A stretch of DNA of 64,000 nt from Chryseobacterium mulctrae. GTDB lineage: Bacteria; Bacteroidota; Bacteroidia; Flavobacteriales; Weeksellaceae. The translations under genes and the position numbers were made by a program. This document shows, piece by piece, positions 18,317 through 27,745 of this stretch; position 1 is the stretch's first letter; every line of letters starts with the position of its first letter. Location of the stretch: contig NZ_VAJL01000001.1 in assembly GCF_006175945.1 (NCBI RefSeq), positions 1,736,001-1,800,000 of the forward strand, in the 5' to 3' direction. Under the pieces are notes generated by a model. It worked only from the letters and a program-made list of their open reading frames with translations. It did no database searches and was not told the DNA's origin.

Positions 18317-18343
18317 AATTGTAAGGCTAAAATAATAAAAATT

Positions 18344-19093
18344 ATGTCTCAAATTGCGATTAATACCTCCCAAAATGTAAATATTAATTTTATCACGGCA
18401 AGTATCGGAGAACGAATGGTAGCGTACATTATCGATCTTCTCATTAAGGTGGCTTATCTTGTGGCAATCTTCTATTTGTTTTTCAATATTTTCAATTTAG
18501 GATATATTTTAGATGGTTTAGATTCATGGTCTCAAAACGCAGTTTATATTGTTCTCACATTACCTGTTGCTCTTTACCCACTTGTTTTGGAAAGCCTGAT
18601 GGAAGGACAAACTCCCGGAAAAAAAGTAATGAAAATACGTGTGGTAAAAATTGACGGTTACCAAGCAAGTTTTGGAGATTATCTGATCAGATGGGTTTTC
18701 AGATTAATCGACACAACTTTTGCAGGAATTGTAGGTTTAGTTTCTATGATTGTTTCTAAAAATAATCAGCGATTAGGAGACATGGCTTCGGGAACAGCGG
18801 TGATTTCACTTAAAAACAATATCAATATTTCTCATACAATTCTTGAAAACATCAATCCCGACTACATTCCCACTTTTTCACAGGTAATCGGATTAAGTGA
18901 TAACGATATGAGAATTATAAAAGATAATTACTTAAAAGCTCTGAGAATTGACGACAGACAAGTTATTACAAAACTTTCAGACAAAATAAAAAGCATTCTC
19001 AAACTGGAAGTAGATCCTACAAAAATGACCGAAAGACAGTTTATCGGAATTATTATTAAAGATTACAATTACTATACAGGGAAAGATATTTAG
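18344..19093 (+). CDS. RDD-family membrane protein
   Basis: This 249-aa protein contains an RDD domain: ASIGERMVAYIIDLLIKV near residue 17 with the Arg and Asp pair, helices at about 30-50 and 65-90, EGQTPGKKVMKIRVV near 85 and NQRLGDMASGTAVI near 138. A soluble C-terminal tail of about 90 residues follows. The frame is open further upstream, but the ATG at 18344 is preferred because the extra N-terminus would run antisense through SpoIIM and lacks family similarity. It is divergent from the SpoIIM gene by 27 bp, completing the conserved RDD/SpoIIM/DUF4129/DUF4350/MoxR/DUF58 cluster. RDD proteins are proposed transporters or assembly factors; the role here is unknown. Confidence 0.83.
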   Translation: MSQIAINTSQNVNINFITASIGERMVAYIIDLLIKVAYLVAIFYLFFNIFNLGYILDGLDSWSQNAVYIVLTLPVALYPLVLESLMEGQTPGKKVMKIRVVKIDGYQASFGDYLIRWVFRLIDTTFAGIVGLVSMIVSKNNQRLGDMASGTAVISLKNNINISHTILENINPDYIPTFSQVIGLSDNDMRIIKDNYLKALRIDDRQVITKLSDKIKSILKLEVDPTKMTERQFIGIIIKDYNYYTGKDI

Positions 19094-19118
19094 ATGTCAA
19101 TAGTCAGTTTTGCCTCGC

Positions 19119-19170
19119 AAGTGAAAGGTGAATTTTGATTGAAAAAAAATTGACAATTCACAATTCACTT
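19119..19170. terminator. Imperfect inverted repeat between convergent genes
   Basis: AAGTGAAAGGTGAATTTTGA pairs imperfectly with TGACAATTCACAATTCACTT. It sits between the RDD gene and the convergent lipoprotein gene. A related AATTGAC-rich sequence precedes nadD at about 32190-32240, so this may be a dispersed repeat that also terminates transcription. Confidence 0.4.
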
Positions 19171-19176
19171 AAAATA

Positions 19177-19653
19177 TCATTGCAAAAGAGACCAAATTCC
19201 GAAACCAATACCCGCATAAGCTACAACAGTAATAATATCTGCAATAGGTTGTGAAAAGCGTTTTTCAGCAATTTTTTCGGCATTAATCTGGTTCTTATGG
19301 AACTTCAGAACTTTATCGCGGCTATGAACCGGATGAGCAATCAGACTGTCTCCTTCCCATCGATCAACAATTACTTTATAAGCTCGGCCATCAACATCAA
19401 TTTTCACATTTTTATTAGGTGCAAGTTTCTCCTGAACATTCACTGGAGCCGGTGTTTGTTGTAAATTTTGGCTTTGGTTTTGAGATTTAGCCTTTATACT
19501 TTCCGTTTGTGGAGTATTGGTAATTGCAAGAGCTGCGTTATTTTTAGATGCCTGTTTATTATCAATTGCTGTATCCACAGTTTTTTTAACCTGATAAGTA
19601 TAGCAACTTACAAGAGAAAGTGATAAGATGATGAGATAAAGATATTTTCGCAT
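19177..19653 (-). CDS. Small lipoprotein of unknown function
   Basis: This 158-aa protein has a lipoprotein signal (MRKYLYLIILSLSLVSC, lipid Cys17), a low-complexity Gln/Asn/Pro-rich linker at about 50-75, a short beta-rich domain (VKIDVDGRAYKVIVDRWEGD near 83) and a C-terminal hydrophobic helix. It is not part of an evident operon. I do not recognise a family. The C-terminal helix in a lipoprotein is unusual and could mean it spans or inserts in a membrane. Confidence 0.65.
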   Translation of the reverse strand: MRKYLYLIILSLSLVSCYTYQVKKTVDTAIDNKQASKNNAALAITNTPQTESIKAKSQNQSQNLQQTPAPVNVQEKLAPNKNVKIDVDGRAYKVIVDRWEGDSLIAHPVHSRDKVLKFHKNQINAEKIAEKRFSQPIADIITVVAYAGIGFGIWSLLQ

Positions 19654-19853
19654 TAGCCAAATTTAAGAATTAAACGGAATATTTAATATTTTCTTTTAAA
19701 AGATTCCACTTAAAAAAGAAATTCTAGGAAATTTTGTTGAATCTAAATAAATTAGCAAGTGAAATGAATTAACCATTTACATTATCTTCATTTGTACTTC
19801 GCTTGCAATCGGTGCAGTTTTTGTATTTTTAGTTTTAATCAAAAATATAAAAT

Positions 19854-20144
19854 ATGAAATTCGAAAACAATAAATCCGGAAACGGCGGAGTCATTACAAT
19901 CAACAATGAAATCAAAGAAGTTGGAAGATTGACTTATACTATTTTCCCCGAAGACAATAAATTGATTATTTCTTTTGTACTGGTTCATCCCGAATTTGAA
20001 GGTCGCGGAATGGGAAAATTTTTGGTAGAAGAAGCCATTAAATTTGCGAGAGAAAGCAATTGGAAAGTTTATCCGCATTGTTCTTACGCAAGAGCCGTGA
20101 TGAGAAGAATGAATGATGTGGAAGATATTTTTTTACAAAGCTAA
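19854..20144 (+). CDS. Small GNAT-family N-acetyltransferase
   Basis: This 96-aa protein is a minimal GNAT acetyltransferase of the YjdJ/COG2388 type. The acetyl-CoA-binding P-loop VHPEFEGRGMGKFLVEE is near residue 47, and the family ending WKVYPHCSYARAVMRR contains the conserved Cys. It is cytoplasmic and its substrate is unknown. Its 3' end overlaps the convergent glycosyltransferase gene by 12 bp, so the two transcripts are antisense at their ends. Confidence 0.82.
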   Translation: MKFENNKSGNGGVITINNEIKEVGRLTYTIFPEDNKLIISFVLVHPEFEGRGMGKFLVEEAIKFARESNWKVYPHCSYARAVMRRMNDVEDIFLQS

Positions 20145-21104
20145 AACTTCTTTCAGAAGAATATCTTCAATATCATCGGGATAATTTACTTGAAAATGAA
20201 GATCTGAAGCGACCCAGTTTTTAATTTCTTCTACATCTAAAATTTTAGAATTCGGAATTCCCATTTTGTCTAAAGCACATGCATTACATTCCTGTTCATA
20301 TTGATTATGAATGGGAATTACAAATAGTTTTTTATCCATAAAAAGTGCTTCAGCGGGAGTTTCAAATCCTGCATTACATAAAATTCCGTCACAATTTTCG
20401 AAATATTTTAAATATTGAATTTCATCAATTGGGAAAATCTCAACATTTTTCTCCTTTCTCTGAAGTTTACTGTGTTTGGAAAAAACTTTCCATTCTACAG
20501 GAATTTCACTTAAAACTTTAATAATATTTTCGTCAGAAAAACTAGGAAGATACACCACATAAAATCCTTTTTTATCCGGATTCAGGTTTCTGATTTTTCT
20601 TCTGATAACCGGTTTTTTAATTTGCGGATGATAATTTTCAAAATGAAAACCTATTTTTCTTTCGCTTGGAACATAAAATTTTAAAATCAACTCTCCGAAA
20701 AAATCTTTTTTTAAAGGTTTTGGGGTTTCTTTAAAACTCATTGAAGCCTGATGACTCAGCTCAATCATATTTAAATTTTTAGTTTTACACGCCCAACCTG
20801 TCAAAGGCTCATAATCATTGATAATCAAATCGTATTTGCTTAAATCGATTTGCTTGATGGTTTTAAAAGCTTCGAGAAAATTATTTTCAAAAAGGATTTT
20901 TTTATAGGAAATTCCGCCCGTTTTATTATAAAGCAGAGAAATACCTTTATGTTGAAAGTTAATGGGAAAATCAGCTTTTAATTGAGATTGGTGACCACTG
21001 ATCAAAGTATCAACAGATGCATATTTTTTAAGAATAGGAATAATTTCCTGCGCACGAGCAACATGACCGTTTCCTGTTCCCTGAAATGCATACAAAATCT
21101 TCAT
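20133..21104 (-). CDS. Glycosyltransferase of the MJ1255/TIGR00661-like family
   Basis: This 323-aa protein resembles GT-B glycosyltransferases related to MurG/UDP-glucuronosyltransferases. The N-terminus MKILYAFQGTGNGHVARAQE is the typical nucleotide-sugar transferase glycine-rich loop, and the C-terminal donor site FENCDGILCNAGFETPAEAL is near residue 240. It lies 1 bp downstream of the metallophosphoesterase gene, so they form a two-gene operon that could act on an envelope lipid or polysaccharide. The donor and acceptor are unknown. Confidence 0.78.
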   Translation of the reverse strand: MKILYAFQGTGNGHVARAQEIIPILKKYASVDTLISGHQSQLKADFPINFQHKGISLLYNKTGGISYKKILFENNFLEAFKTIKQIDLSKYDLIINDYEPLTGWACKTKNLNMIELSHQASMSFKETPKPLKKDFFGELILKFYVPSERKIGFHFENYHPQIKKPVIRRKIRNLNPDKKGFYVVYLPSFSDENIIKVLSEIPVEWKVFSKHSKLQRKEKNVEIFPIDEIQYLKYFENCDGILCNAGFETPAEALFMDKKLFVIPIHNQYEQECNACALDKMGIPNSKILDVEEIKNWVASDLHFQVNYPDDIEDILLKEVLAL

Positions 21105-21105
21105 T

Positions 21106-21930
21106 CTACGTAAATTGAGTTACAATTTTCAAAAGATCTGAATTATTGATATCCTGAATTTCCTCAGATTCATCATCTTTCAGCAAATGTTTGTGATCTT
21201 CATAATGAAAGATTGTCCATTCGTTCTGATTAAATTCGAGGGCAGATAAATTTTCGATCCAATCTCCGGAATTGAGATAAGTACAAGAACCCTTTTTATT
21301 GGAAACTTCACGCATTTGAGGCTGATGAATATGGCCACAAACTACATAATCGTATCCATTATCAATAGCAAGTTCGGAAGCTGTTAATTCAAAATCACCA
21401 ATATACTTTACCGCTTTTTTTACATTCCTTTTAATTTTTTTTGAAAATGAATATTTTTCTCTACCCATTTTTTCTAAAAACCAATTCACAACATTATTGA
21501 TGACAATTAAAAGATCATAACCTTTTCCTCCAAGTTTAGCAATCCATTTTGAATGCTGTACTGATGCATCAAAAACATCGCCATGAAAGATCCATGTTTT
21601 TTTATCATTAATTTCCAAGCAGAGTTTGTTGCAAACTTTGAGTTTGCCCAATTCGAAATCGGTAAACTTTCTGAACATTTCATCATGATTACCGGTAATA
21701 TAATAGACATCTGTATTTTTTGTAGCGAATGAAATGATCTTTTTGATCACCTTCAAATGAGGTTTAGGAAAGTAAGACTTTTTAAACTGCCAAATATCAA
21801 TGATATCACCATTTAAAACTAACGTTTTCGGTTGAATAGAATTTAGATACCGTAGAAGTTCTTTGGCCTTACATCCGTAAGTTCCCAAATGTACATCCGA
21901 AATGATAACAAGTTCAACGTTTCTTTTCAA
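21106..21930 (-). CDS. UDP-2,3-diacylglucosamine hydrolase-like metallophosphoesterase
   Basis: This 274-aa calcineurin-like phosphoesterase is related to LpxH-type UDP-2,3-diacylglucosamine hydrolases. Metal-binding motifs are IISDVHLGTYG near the N-terminus, LVLNGDIIDIWQF, YITGNHDEMFRK and YVVCGHIHQPQM. I start it at the TTG at 21930 (protein LKRNVELVIISDVH, initiator read as Met) because residues upstream of it in the open frame lie in a region apparently joined to repeat sequence and lack family character. It forms an operon with the glycosyltransferase gene 1 bp downstream, which suggests an envelope-glycolipid function. True LpxH versus a broader phosphoesterase cannot be settled here. 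Confidence 0.8.
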   Translation of the reverse strand: MKRNVELVIISDVHLGTYGCKAKELLRYLNSIQPKTLVLNGDIIDIWQFKKSYFPKPHLKVIKKIISFATKNTDVYYITGNHDEMFRKFTDFELGKLKVCNKLCLEINDKKTWIFHGDVFDASVQHSKWIAKLGGKGYDLLIVINNVVNWFLEKMGREKYSFSKKIKRNVKKAVKYIGDFELTASELAIDNGYDYVVCGHIHQPQMREVSNKKGSCTYLNSGDWIENLSALEFNQNEWTIFHYEDHKHLLKDDESEEIQDINNSDLLKIVTQFT

Positions 21931-21964
21931 ATTGCAGATATTTATCTTACTAATGATCAAAAGT

Positions 21965-22008
21965 GATCGCCATATCAATTAGTATTTACATTTACCAAGG
22001 ATGGCGAT
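21965..22008. repeat. ATCGCCAT/ATGGCGAT inverted repeat upstream of the phosphoesterase
   Basis: ATCGCCAT at 21966-21973 pairs with ATGGCGAT at 22001-22008 across 27 bp. It lies between the phosphoesterase start and the IS5-like element. It may be an older element end or an mRNA hairpin; no coding sequence is visible from 21979 to 22089. Confidence 0.4.
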
Positions 22009-22089
22009 TTCACAATTGATTCTTATGCAAAGAAACTAATTGAAAATGAATTGTATATGAATGCTATATTATTTTGTTGTTACACTATG

Positions 22090-22983
22090 AACCTGTTTAA
22101 ACTTTTATTTTTCTGAGGAATAAAATAGAAAAAGCGAGATAATGTAGATTTACCCAAGTTAAATTTAGTGTTTCAAACCTTATTAATAAAGCTTTGAAAC
22201 TATCCAACCATGCATTTGCTTTTTCTATTTTGAATCTTCTTTTATACAGTTCATCATCAAAATATTTTTCATTCTTTGTATCTCCGTTACGAGGATTCTC
22301 TTTAATATTCCCAATTATTTCTTTTTTATCCAGCATATCTCTGAATTTTTTACTGTCAAAACCAGAGTCTGCATTGAGAAATAATCCCTTACACTTTATA
22401 TCAGCATTATCGAGAAGACCGAAAATCTCTTCCAAAGTATCTTCAATATTATAAAGATCATGATGTTCACCGCTTATTGGCTTTCCCATTGAAAGCATTT
22501 GTCCCTGATTATCACAGATAAAAATACAATTACTGTCTTAGATGATTTTCTTCCCTGATAGCCTACCGATTGTCCTCCTGTTTTACTTCGGGTATGGCTT
22601 CCATCCAATTGGACACTGGAAAGATCTAATTTCCTTTTATTATTCTGGAGAAGAGAAATCCAAATTCGTTTGAAAGAACCATCTTTACTCCATTTACTGA
22701 AATAATAATAGACGAGTTGCCAGCTTATTGTTTCTTTTGAAAAGTATTCTTTAAGGCTTAATTCCCGCCATTGACAGCCCGTTTTTAATCGTTTAATAAT
22801 AAGTTTAAAGATTTTTCCTAAATAAAATCTCGTGGAAAATCCTCGCTTGCCTTTGCTTAAATGAGGTAAAATCCATTTTTCCAGTTTATCTTTGCTTATG
22901 AGTTCCAGATTTTAGTTCTTTTTTTTGCAACTCTAAATTGCTAATTTTCTGGAAACTCTTTTTCTAAAAAGTTTAAACAGGTT
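22090..22983 (-). mobile_element. IS5-family-like insertion sequence remnant
   Basis: This 894-bp element is bounded by perfect 17-bp inverted repeats, AACCTGTTTAAACTTTT at 22090-22106 and its complement at 22967-22983. It contains one transposase gene on the minus strand, in two frames. No convincing target duplication is seen: the flanks read CTATG on the left and TATTA on the right. The size and DDE transposase type fit the IS5 family. The element is probably immobile because its transposase is frameshifted and lacks a normal start. Confidence 0.85.
22097..22911 (-). pseudogene. Frameshifted IS5-like transposase
   Basis: The N-terminal part reads LELISKDKLEKWILPHLS through VQLDGSHTRSKTGGQSVGYQ and then goes out of frame near 22534, where KTSNCIFICDNQGQMLSMG is expected. 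The C-terminal part continues in the other frame (GEHHDLYNIEDTLEE, LFLNADSGFDSKKF, FKIEKANAWLDSF). The DDE residues are probably the Asp in QLDGSH, the Asp in LNADSG and the Glu in KIEKANAW. One missing A in AAGACAGTAAT would restore the frame. No ATG precedes the first part: an in-frame TAA comes just before, leaving only CTG. No classical slippery heptamer is present, so decay is likelier than programmed frameshifting. Confidence 0.82.
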
Positions 22984-22998
22984 TATTATTAAAAAATC

Positions 22999-23037
22999 GC
23001 CACGAATACCTAAATCTTACATTCGTGTATTCGTGGC
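22999..23037. repeat. GCCACGAATAC inverted repeat
   Basis: GCCACGAATAC at 22999-23009 pairs perfectly with GTATTCGTGGC at 23027-23037 across a 17-nt loop. It lies just outside the right end of the insertion element and downstream of the YebC gene. It could terminate YebC transcription, but it lacks a clear T-run and looks like a known style of dispersed palindrome. Confidence 0.5.
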
Positions 23038-23073
23038 AAGACATAATACTTTGCTATAAACAGCAATTTATTT

Positions 23074-23814
23074 CTATAAAGACTCTAAAAGTTCGTCTGT
23101 TATTTCCATATTGTGATATACGTTTTGTACATCATCATCTTCTTCGAAACGATCAAGCATTTTCATATTTACTTTAAATTGCTCCGCAGTGACTTCTTTT
23201 ATATTATTCGGAATCCTTTGCAATTCTGCGCTCTTGGCTTCTATTTTAAGTTCATCCAATTTGTGAGATAAAGATCCAAAATCTTCAAAAGCTGTAGTAA
23301 TCATTACTTCTTCATCATCTTTTTCAACATCCTCAGCTCCACCGTCAATCATTTCCATTTCAAAATCATCCCAATCCATTGTAATTTTAGCTAAATCGAT
23401 TGTGAAAATTCCTTTTCTGTCGAAGATAAAAGCTAATTCACCATTCTTTCCAAGGTTACCGTCAAATTTATTGAAGATTGCTCTTACATTGGCAACCGTT
23501 CTGGTAGGATTATTGGTTGTACATTCTACAAAAAATGCAACACCTCCTTGTCCGTAACCTTCATAAGTGATCTCTTCATAGTTTTCTGCATCGGCTCCGC
23601 CAGCTTTTTTGATTGCTCTTTCAACATTGTCTTTTGGCATATTGGCACCCTTCGCATTTTGGATGCATCTTCTCAATGCAGGATTAGCTTCGGGGTCTGT
23701 TCCTCCGGCTTTTACTGCTAAAGCAATGTCTTTACCTATTTTAGAAAAAGTTTTGGCCATTTTATCCCAACGTGCCATTTTTGAGGCTTTTCTATATTCA
23801 AATGCTCTTCCCAT
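23074..23814 (-). CDS. YebC/PmpR-family regulator or translation factor
   Basis: This 246-aa protein is a clear YebC/TACO1 family member. The family opening is MGRAFEYRKASKMARWDKMA, followed by NMPKDNVERAIKKAGG near residue 59, YEGYGQGGVAFFVECTTNN near 85 and FDGNLGKNGELAF near 113. Family members have been described as transcription regulators and more recently as factors helping ribosomes through difficult sequences. The length is usual and no neighbouring gene suggests an operon. It lies just beyond the insertion element, whose right end is about 90 bp downstream of the stop. Confidence 0.94.
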   Translation of the reverse strand: MGRAFEYRKASKMARWDKMAKTFSKIGKDIALAVKAGGTDPEANPALRRCIQNAKGANMPKDNVERAIKKAGGADAENYEEITYEGYGQGGVAFFVECTTNNPTRTVANVRAIFNKFDGNLGKNGELAFIFDRKGIFTIDLAKITMDWDDFEMEMIDGGAEDVEKDDEEVMITTAFEDFGSLSHKLDELKIEAKSAELQRIPNNIKEVTAEQFKVNMKMLDRFEEDDDVQNVYHNMEITDELLESL

Positions 23815-23862
23815 TTTATAATTTAAATTTTGACAAAATTACTCAAAATCAACAACAAAAAA

Positions 23863-23887
23863 AATACCCCCAGAAACCTGGAGGTAT
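23863..23887 (-). terminator. Rho-independent terminator of the OmpA gene
   Basis: AATACCCCCAG and CTGGAGGTATT form a stem with an AAAC loop. Read on the minus strand it is followed by eight T. It lies 21 bp after the OmpA stop codon and before the YebC start. Confidence 0.85.
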
Positions 23888-23907
23888 TTATTATTTAGAA
23901 AAATTAA

Positions 23908-25392
23908 TTATTTTTTCTTTTTAGCTGGAGCTTTTTTCTTAGCTGGAGCTTTTTTAACTGGTAAGTCAGATTTTTTGTAAGTTTCCCACTCTGATCCAGA
24001 GATAGCTCTTACAACAACTTTTCTGTCAGCTTGTCTTTCAGCATCAGAAGCCGTTTCTGGAACTTGTGCATCTTGTTCACCGATACCGATAGATTTCAAT
24101 ACTGATGGGTTTACACCTCTAGCTTCTAAAGCAGCAACTACTGAAGCAGCTCTTTGCTTAGATAGGTTTAAGTTATAAACATCACTACCTTTTTTGTCAG
24201 TCATACCAACAATTACAAAGTTTTGAGCTGGAGCATCTTTAATGATTTTTGCAGCTGTATCTAATTTACCACTAGATTCTTTTCTAATTGTAGCTTTGTT
24301 GAAGTCAAATAAAAGATCTTTAAATTCTCTTGTGATAACTTCTTCAATTGGTGGCTCTACAACTGGAGGAGGACATCCGTTGAATTCTGGAACACCAGGA
24401 ACTGTAGGACATGCATCATCTTTATCTAAGATACCATCACCGTCTGTATCTGGCCAAGGACAACCGTTGTTTTCTGCAGGACCTGCAACTGATGGACAAG
24501 CATCATCTTTGTCGATAATACCGTCACCATCTGTATCAGGCCAAGGGCATCCACCATTCTCAACTGGACCAGCAACATCTGGACATTGATCGTCTTTATC
24601 TGGAACTCCATCACCGTCTGTATCAGGACATCCTTGGAATTCTGGTAAACCTGGTGTATCTGGACATAAATCGTCTTTATCTAAGATACCATCCTTATCT
24701 CTGTCTCTGTTTCCGAATCTAAAGTTCAAAGAAGCAGAAGCTTGCCAGAAGTTAGCATAATTAGCCTTGTCCCCTGGAGTAGAAACGTAATCACCTTGTA
24801 CACCCAAACCGAAATTCTTAGTTAACCAAAAGTTAACACCTGCACCTGTAGATACAGTAAAGTGGTTAGCTTTACCCATTTCATTTCCACCATCTCCATT
24901 AGGTATCATTTCTGTAGGATTTCCGTTGATGAAAGTTTGTCTTGGGAAAGTAAGAGCAGTGTAATCATGTCTTAAATAGTTTGCACCTACTCTCAAGTAA
25001 GGATCAAACCAAGACTCTTCGTCCCAAATTAAACCAGCAGCTTTTGCTTGGAAACCAAGACCAGTCATTAACATGAACTCTTTACCCATGTTAAGTCTTT
25101 TGTTGTCAACATTTCCTACAGAGGTTTGCCAATCAATAACTAAACCTTTACCAATGTTTCTAGCAACTGTTAACTTAGAAAGTGGTGGTGTAATAGAAAA
25201 ATTGTTCGTATTGAACATATTCTTCGTCAAATTAGTAGCAGAAAACGTGTTACTGAAATTACCACGCTGTGCTGTATGGTTTTCCGCATGAGCACCAACT
25301 CCGATCATCCACGGATTGTTGGTAGTCTGAGCGAAAACAGTAGAGGCAACCGTAAGCGCCAATGCTGAAATTCCTAATTTTAGATTTTTCAT
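23908..25392 (-). CDS. OmpA-family outer-membrane protein with TSP3 repeats
   Basis: This 494-aa protein has a signal peptide (cleavage after A21, VASTVFA-Q), an N-terminal beta-barrel-like domain to about residue 235, four calcium-binding thrombospondin type-3 repeats (DTDGDGIIDKDDACP and variants) at about 236-340, a Pro-rich hinge, and an OmpA peptidoglycan-binding domain at about 350-470 (DFNKATIRKESSGKL, NLSKQRAASVVAALEARGV). The last 25 residues are Lys/Ala/Pro-rich (KKAPAKKKAPAKKKK), unusual for an OmpA C-terminus. It is a single gene with its own promoter and terminator and is probably an abundant structural link between outer membrane and cell wall. Confidence 0.93.
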   Translation of the reverse strand: MKNLKLGISALALTVASTVFAQTTNNPWMIGVGAHAENHTAQRGNFSNTFSATNLTKNMFNTNNFSITPPLSKLTVARNIGKGLVIDWQTSVGNVDNKRLNMGKEFMLMTGLGFQAKAAGLIWDEESWFDPYLRVGANYLRHDYTALTFPRQTFINGNPTEMIPNGDGGNEMGKANHFTVSTGAGVNFWLTKNFGLGVQGDYVSTPGDKANYANFWQASASLNFRFGNRDRDKDGILDKDDLCPDTPGLPEFQGCPDTDGDGVPDKDDQCPDVAGPVENGGCPWPDTDGDGIIDKDDACPSVAGPAENNGCPWPDTDGDGILDKDDACPTVPGVPEFNGCPPPVVEPPIEEVITREFKDLLFDFNKATIRKESSGKLDTAAKIIKDAPAQNFVIVGMTDKKGSDVYNLNLSKQRAASVVAALEARGVNPSVLKSIGIGEQDAQVPETASDAERQADRKVVVRAISGSEWETYKKSDLPVKKAPAKKKAPAKKKK

Positions 25393-25421
25393 AGAATTAA
25401 ATGATTAAATAATTGATAATG

Positions 25422-25453
25422 CAAAATAAATATAATTTTTCTTTATAAACAAA
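25422..25453 (-). promoter_or_regulatory. Predicted promoter of the OmpA gene
   Basis: On the minus strand, TTTG at 25450-25453 is followed 21 nt later by TATTTTG at 25422-25428. This matches the Bacteroidota -33/-7 arrangement with one base missing from the -7 consensus. It lies 30 nt upstream of the start codon. Confidence 0.55.
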
Positions 25454-25469
25454 GTTTTAAGGATGATTT

Positions 25470-25928
25470 TTAACTTTTCTTTAATATTCTATCGAGGTTT
25501 CGTTTATTTTCTCTATCTTTTATTGCCTCTCTTTTATCAAAGAGTTTTTTACCTCTCCCTAAAGCGATAAGAATTTTAGCCTTTCCTGCATCATTAATAT
25601 AAAGTTTTAACGGAACTATTGTATTCCCTGCATCCTTAAGTTTTTTTTCAAATTTTAACAATTCTCTTTTGTGCAAGAGCAACTTTCGTTCCCTTTTTGT
25701 TTTATGATTATAAAAAGTGCCTAATTTATATTCATCAATCATCATATTAATGATATACAATTCACCATCGATGAACTGGCAAAAAGCTTCTGTAATAGAT
25801 GCTTTAGAGGAGCGTAAAGATTTAATTTCGGTACCGGTCAACACCATTCCCGCCTCTATTTCTTCGAGAATTTCATATTCAAATCTAGCCCTTTTATTGA
25901 GTATCCTGACTGTTTTTTCAATCTTCAT
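25470..25928 (-). CDS. smpB: SsrA-binding protein SmpB
   Basis: This 152-aa protein binds tmRNA and brings it to stalled ribosomes in trans-translation. Family motifs are NKRARFEYEILEEIEAGMVL near residue 8, GTEIKSLRSSKASI near 30, and the C-terminal DKREAIKDRENKRNLDRILK tail that enters the decoding site. The start at 25928 (MKIEKTVRIL) is preferred over one 14 codons upstream because it matches the family's N-terminus. The 77 bp to the OmpA start on the same strand hold that gene's promoter. Confidence 0.95.
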   Translation of the reverse strand: MKIEKTVRILNKRARFEYEILEEIEAGMVLTGTEIKSLRSSKASITEAFCQFIDGELYIINMMIDEYKLGTFYNHKTKRERKLLLHKRELLKFEKKLKDAGNTIVPLKLYINDAGKAKILIALGRGKKLFDKREAIKDRENKRNLDRILKKS

Positions 25929-25974
25929 TATATTAAATTTTGTTATTAAATATACAAAATTTGCTTTCATATAA

Positions 25975-27669
<1,695 letters not shown>

Positions 27670-27696
27670 TTTTAGAACAACATTAAAATCCATAAA

Positions 27697-27722
27697 AAAT
27701 CCTCAATTAATTTTGAGGATTT
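27697..27722 (+). terminator. Rho-independent terminator after the ABC-F gene
   Basis: AAATCCTCAA pairs with TTGAGGATTT and is followed by TTTTT. It can also serve the convergent M48 protease gene because A-runs precede the stem. Confidence 0.85.
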
Positions 27723-27745
27723 TTTTGTAATATTTAGTTTACTTA

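Noticed and set aside
18113..18343. 77-codon N-terminal extension of the RDD protein
   Set aside because: It would run antisense through the SpoIIM gene, and the RDD similarity begins only after the ATG at 18344.
22500..22560. Programmed frameshift in the IS transposase
   Set aside because: No slippery heptamer such as AAAAAAG lies in the short overlap of the two frames, and the gene also lacks a normal start, so loss of one base is the simpler explanation. Some IS5-group elements do use frameshifting, so this is not fully excluded.
22999..23037. GCCACGAATAC inverted repeat as the end of the insertion element
   Set aside because: The 17-bp AACCTGTTTAAACTTTT ends are inside it and bound a normal-sized element; this palindrome has no partner on the other side.
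24242..24589. 115-aa plus-strand frame opposite the TSP3 repeats
   Set aside because: It is a repetitive shadow of the calcium-binding repeats of the OmpA protein.
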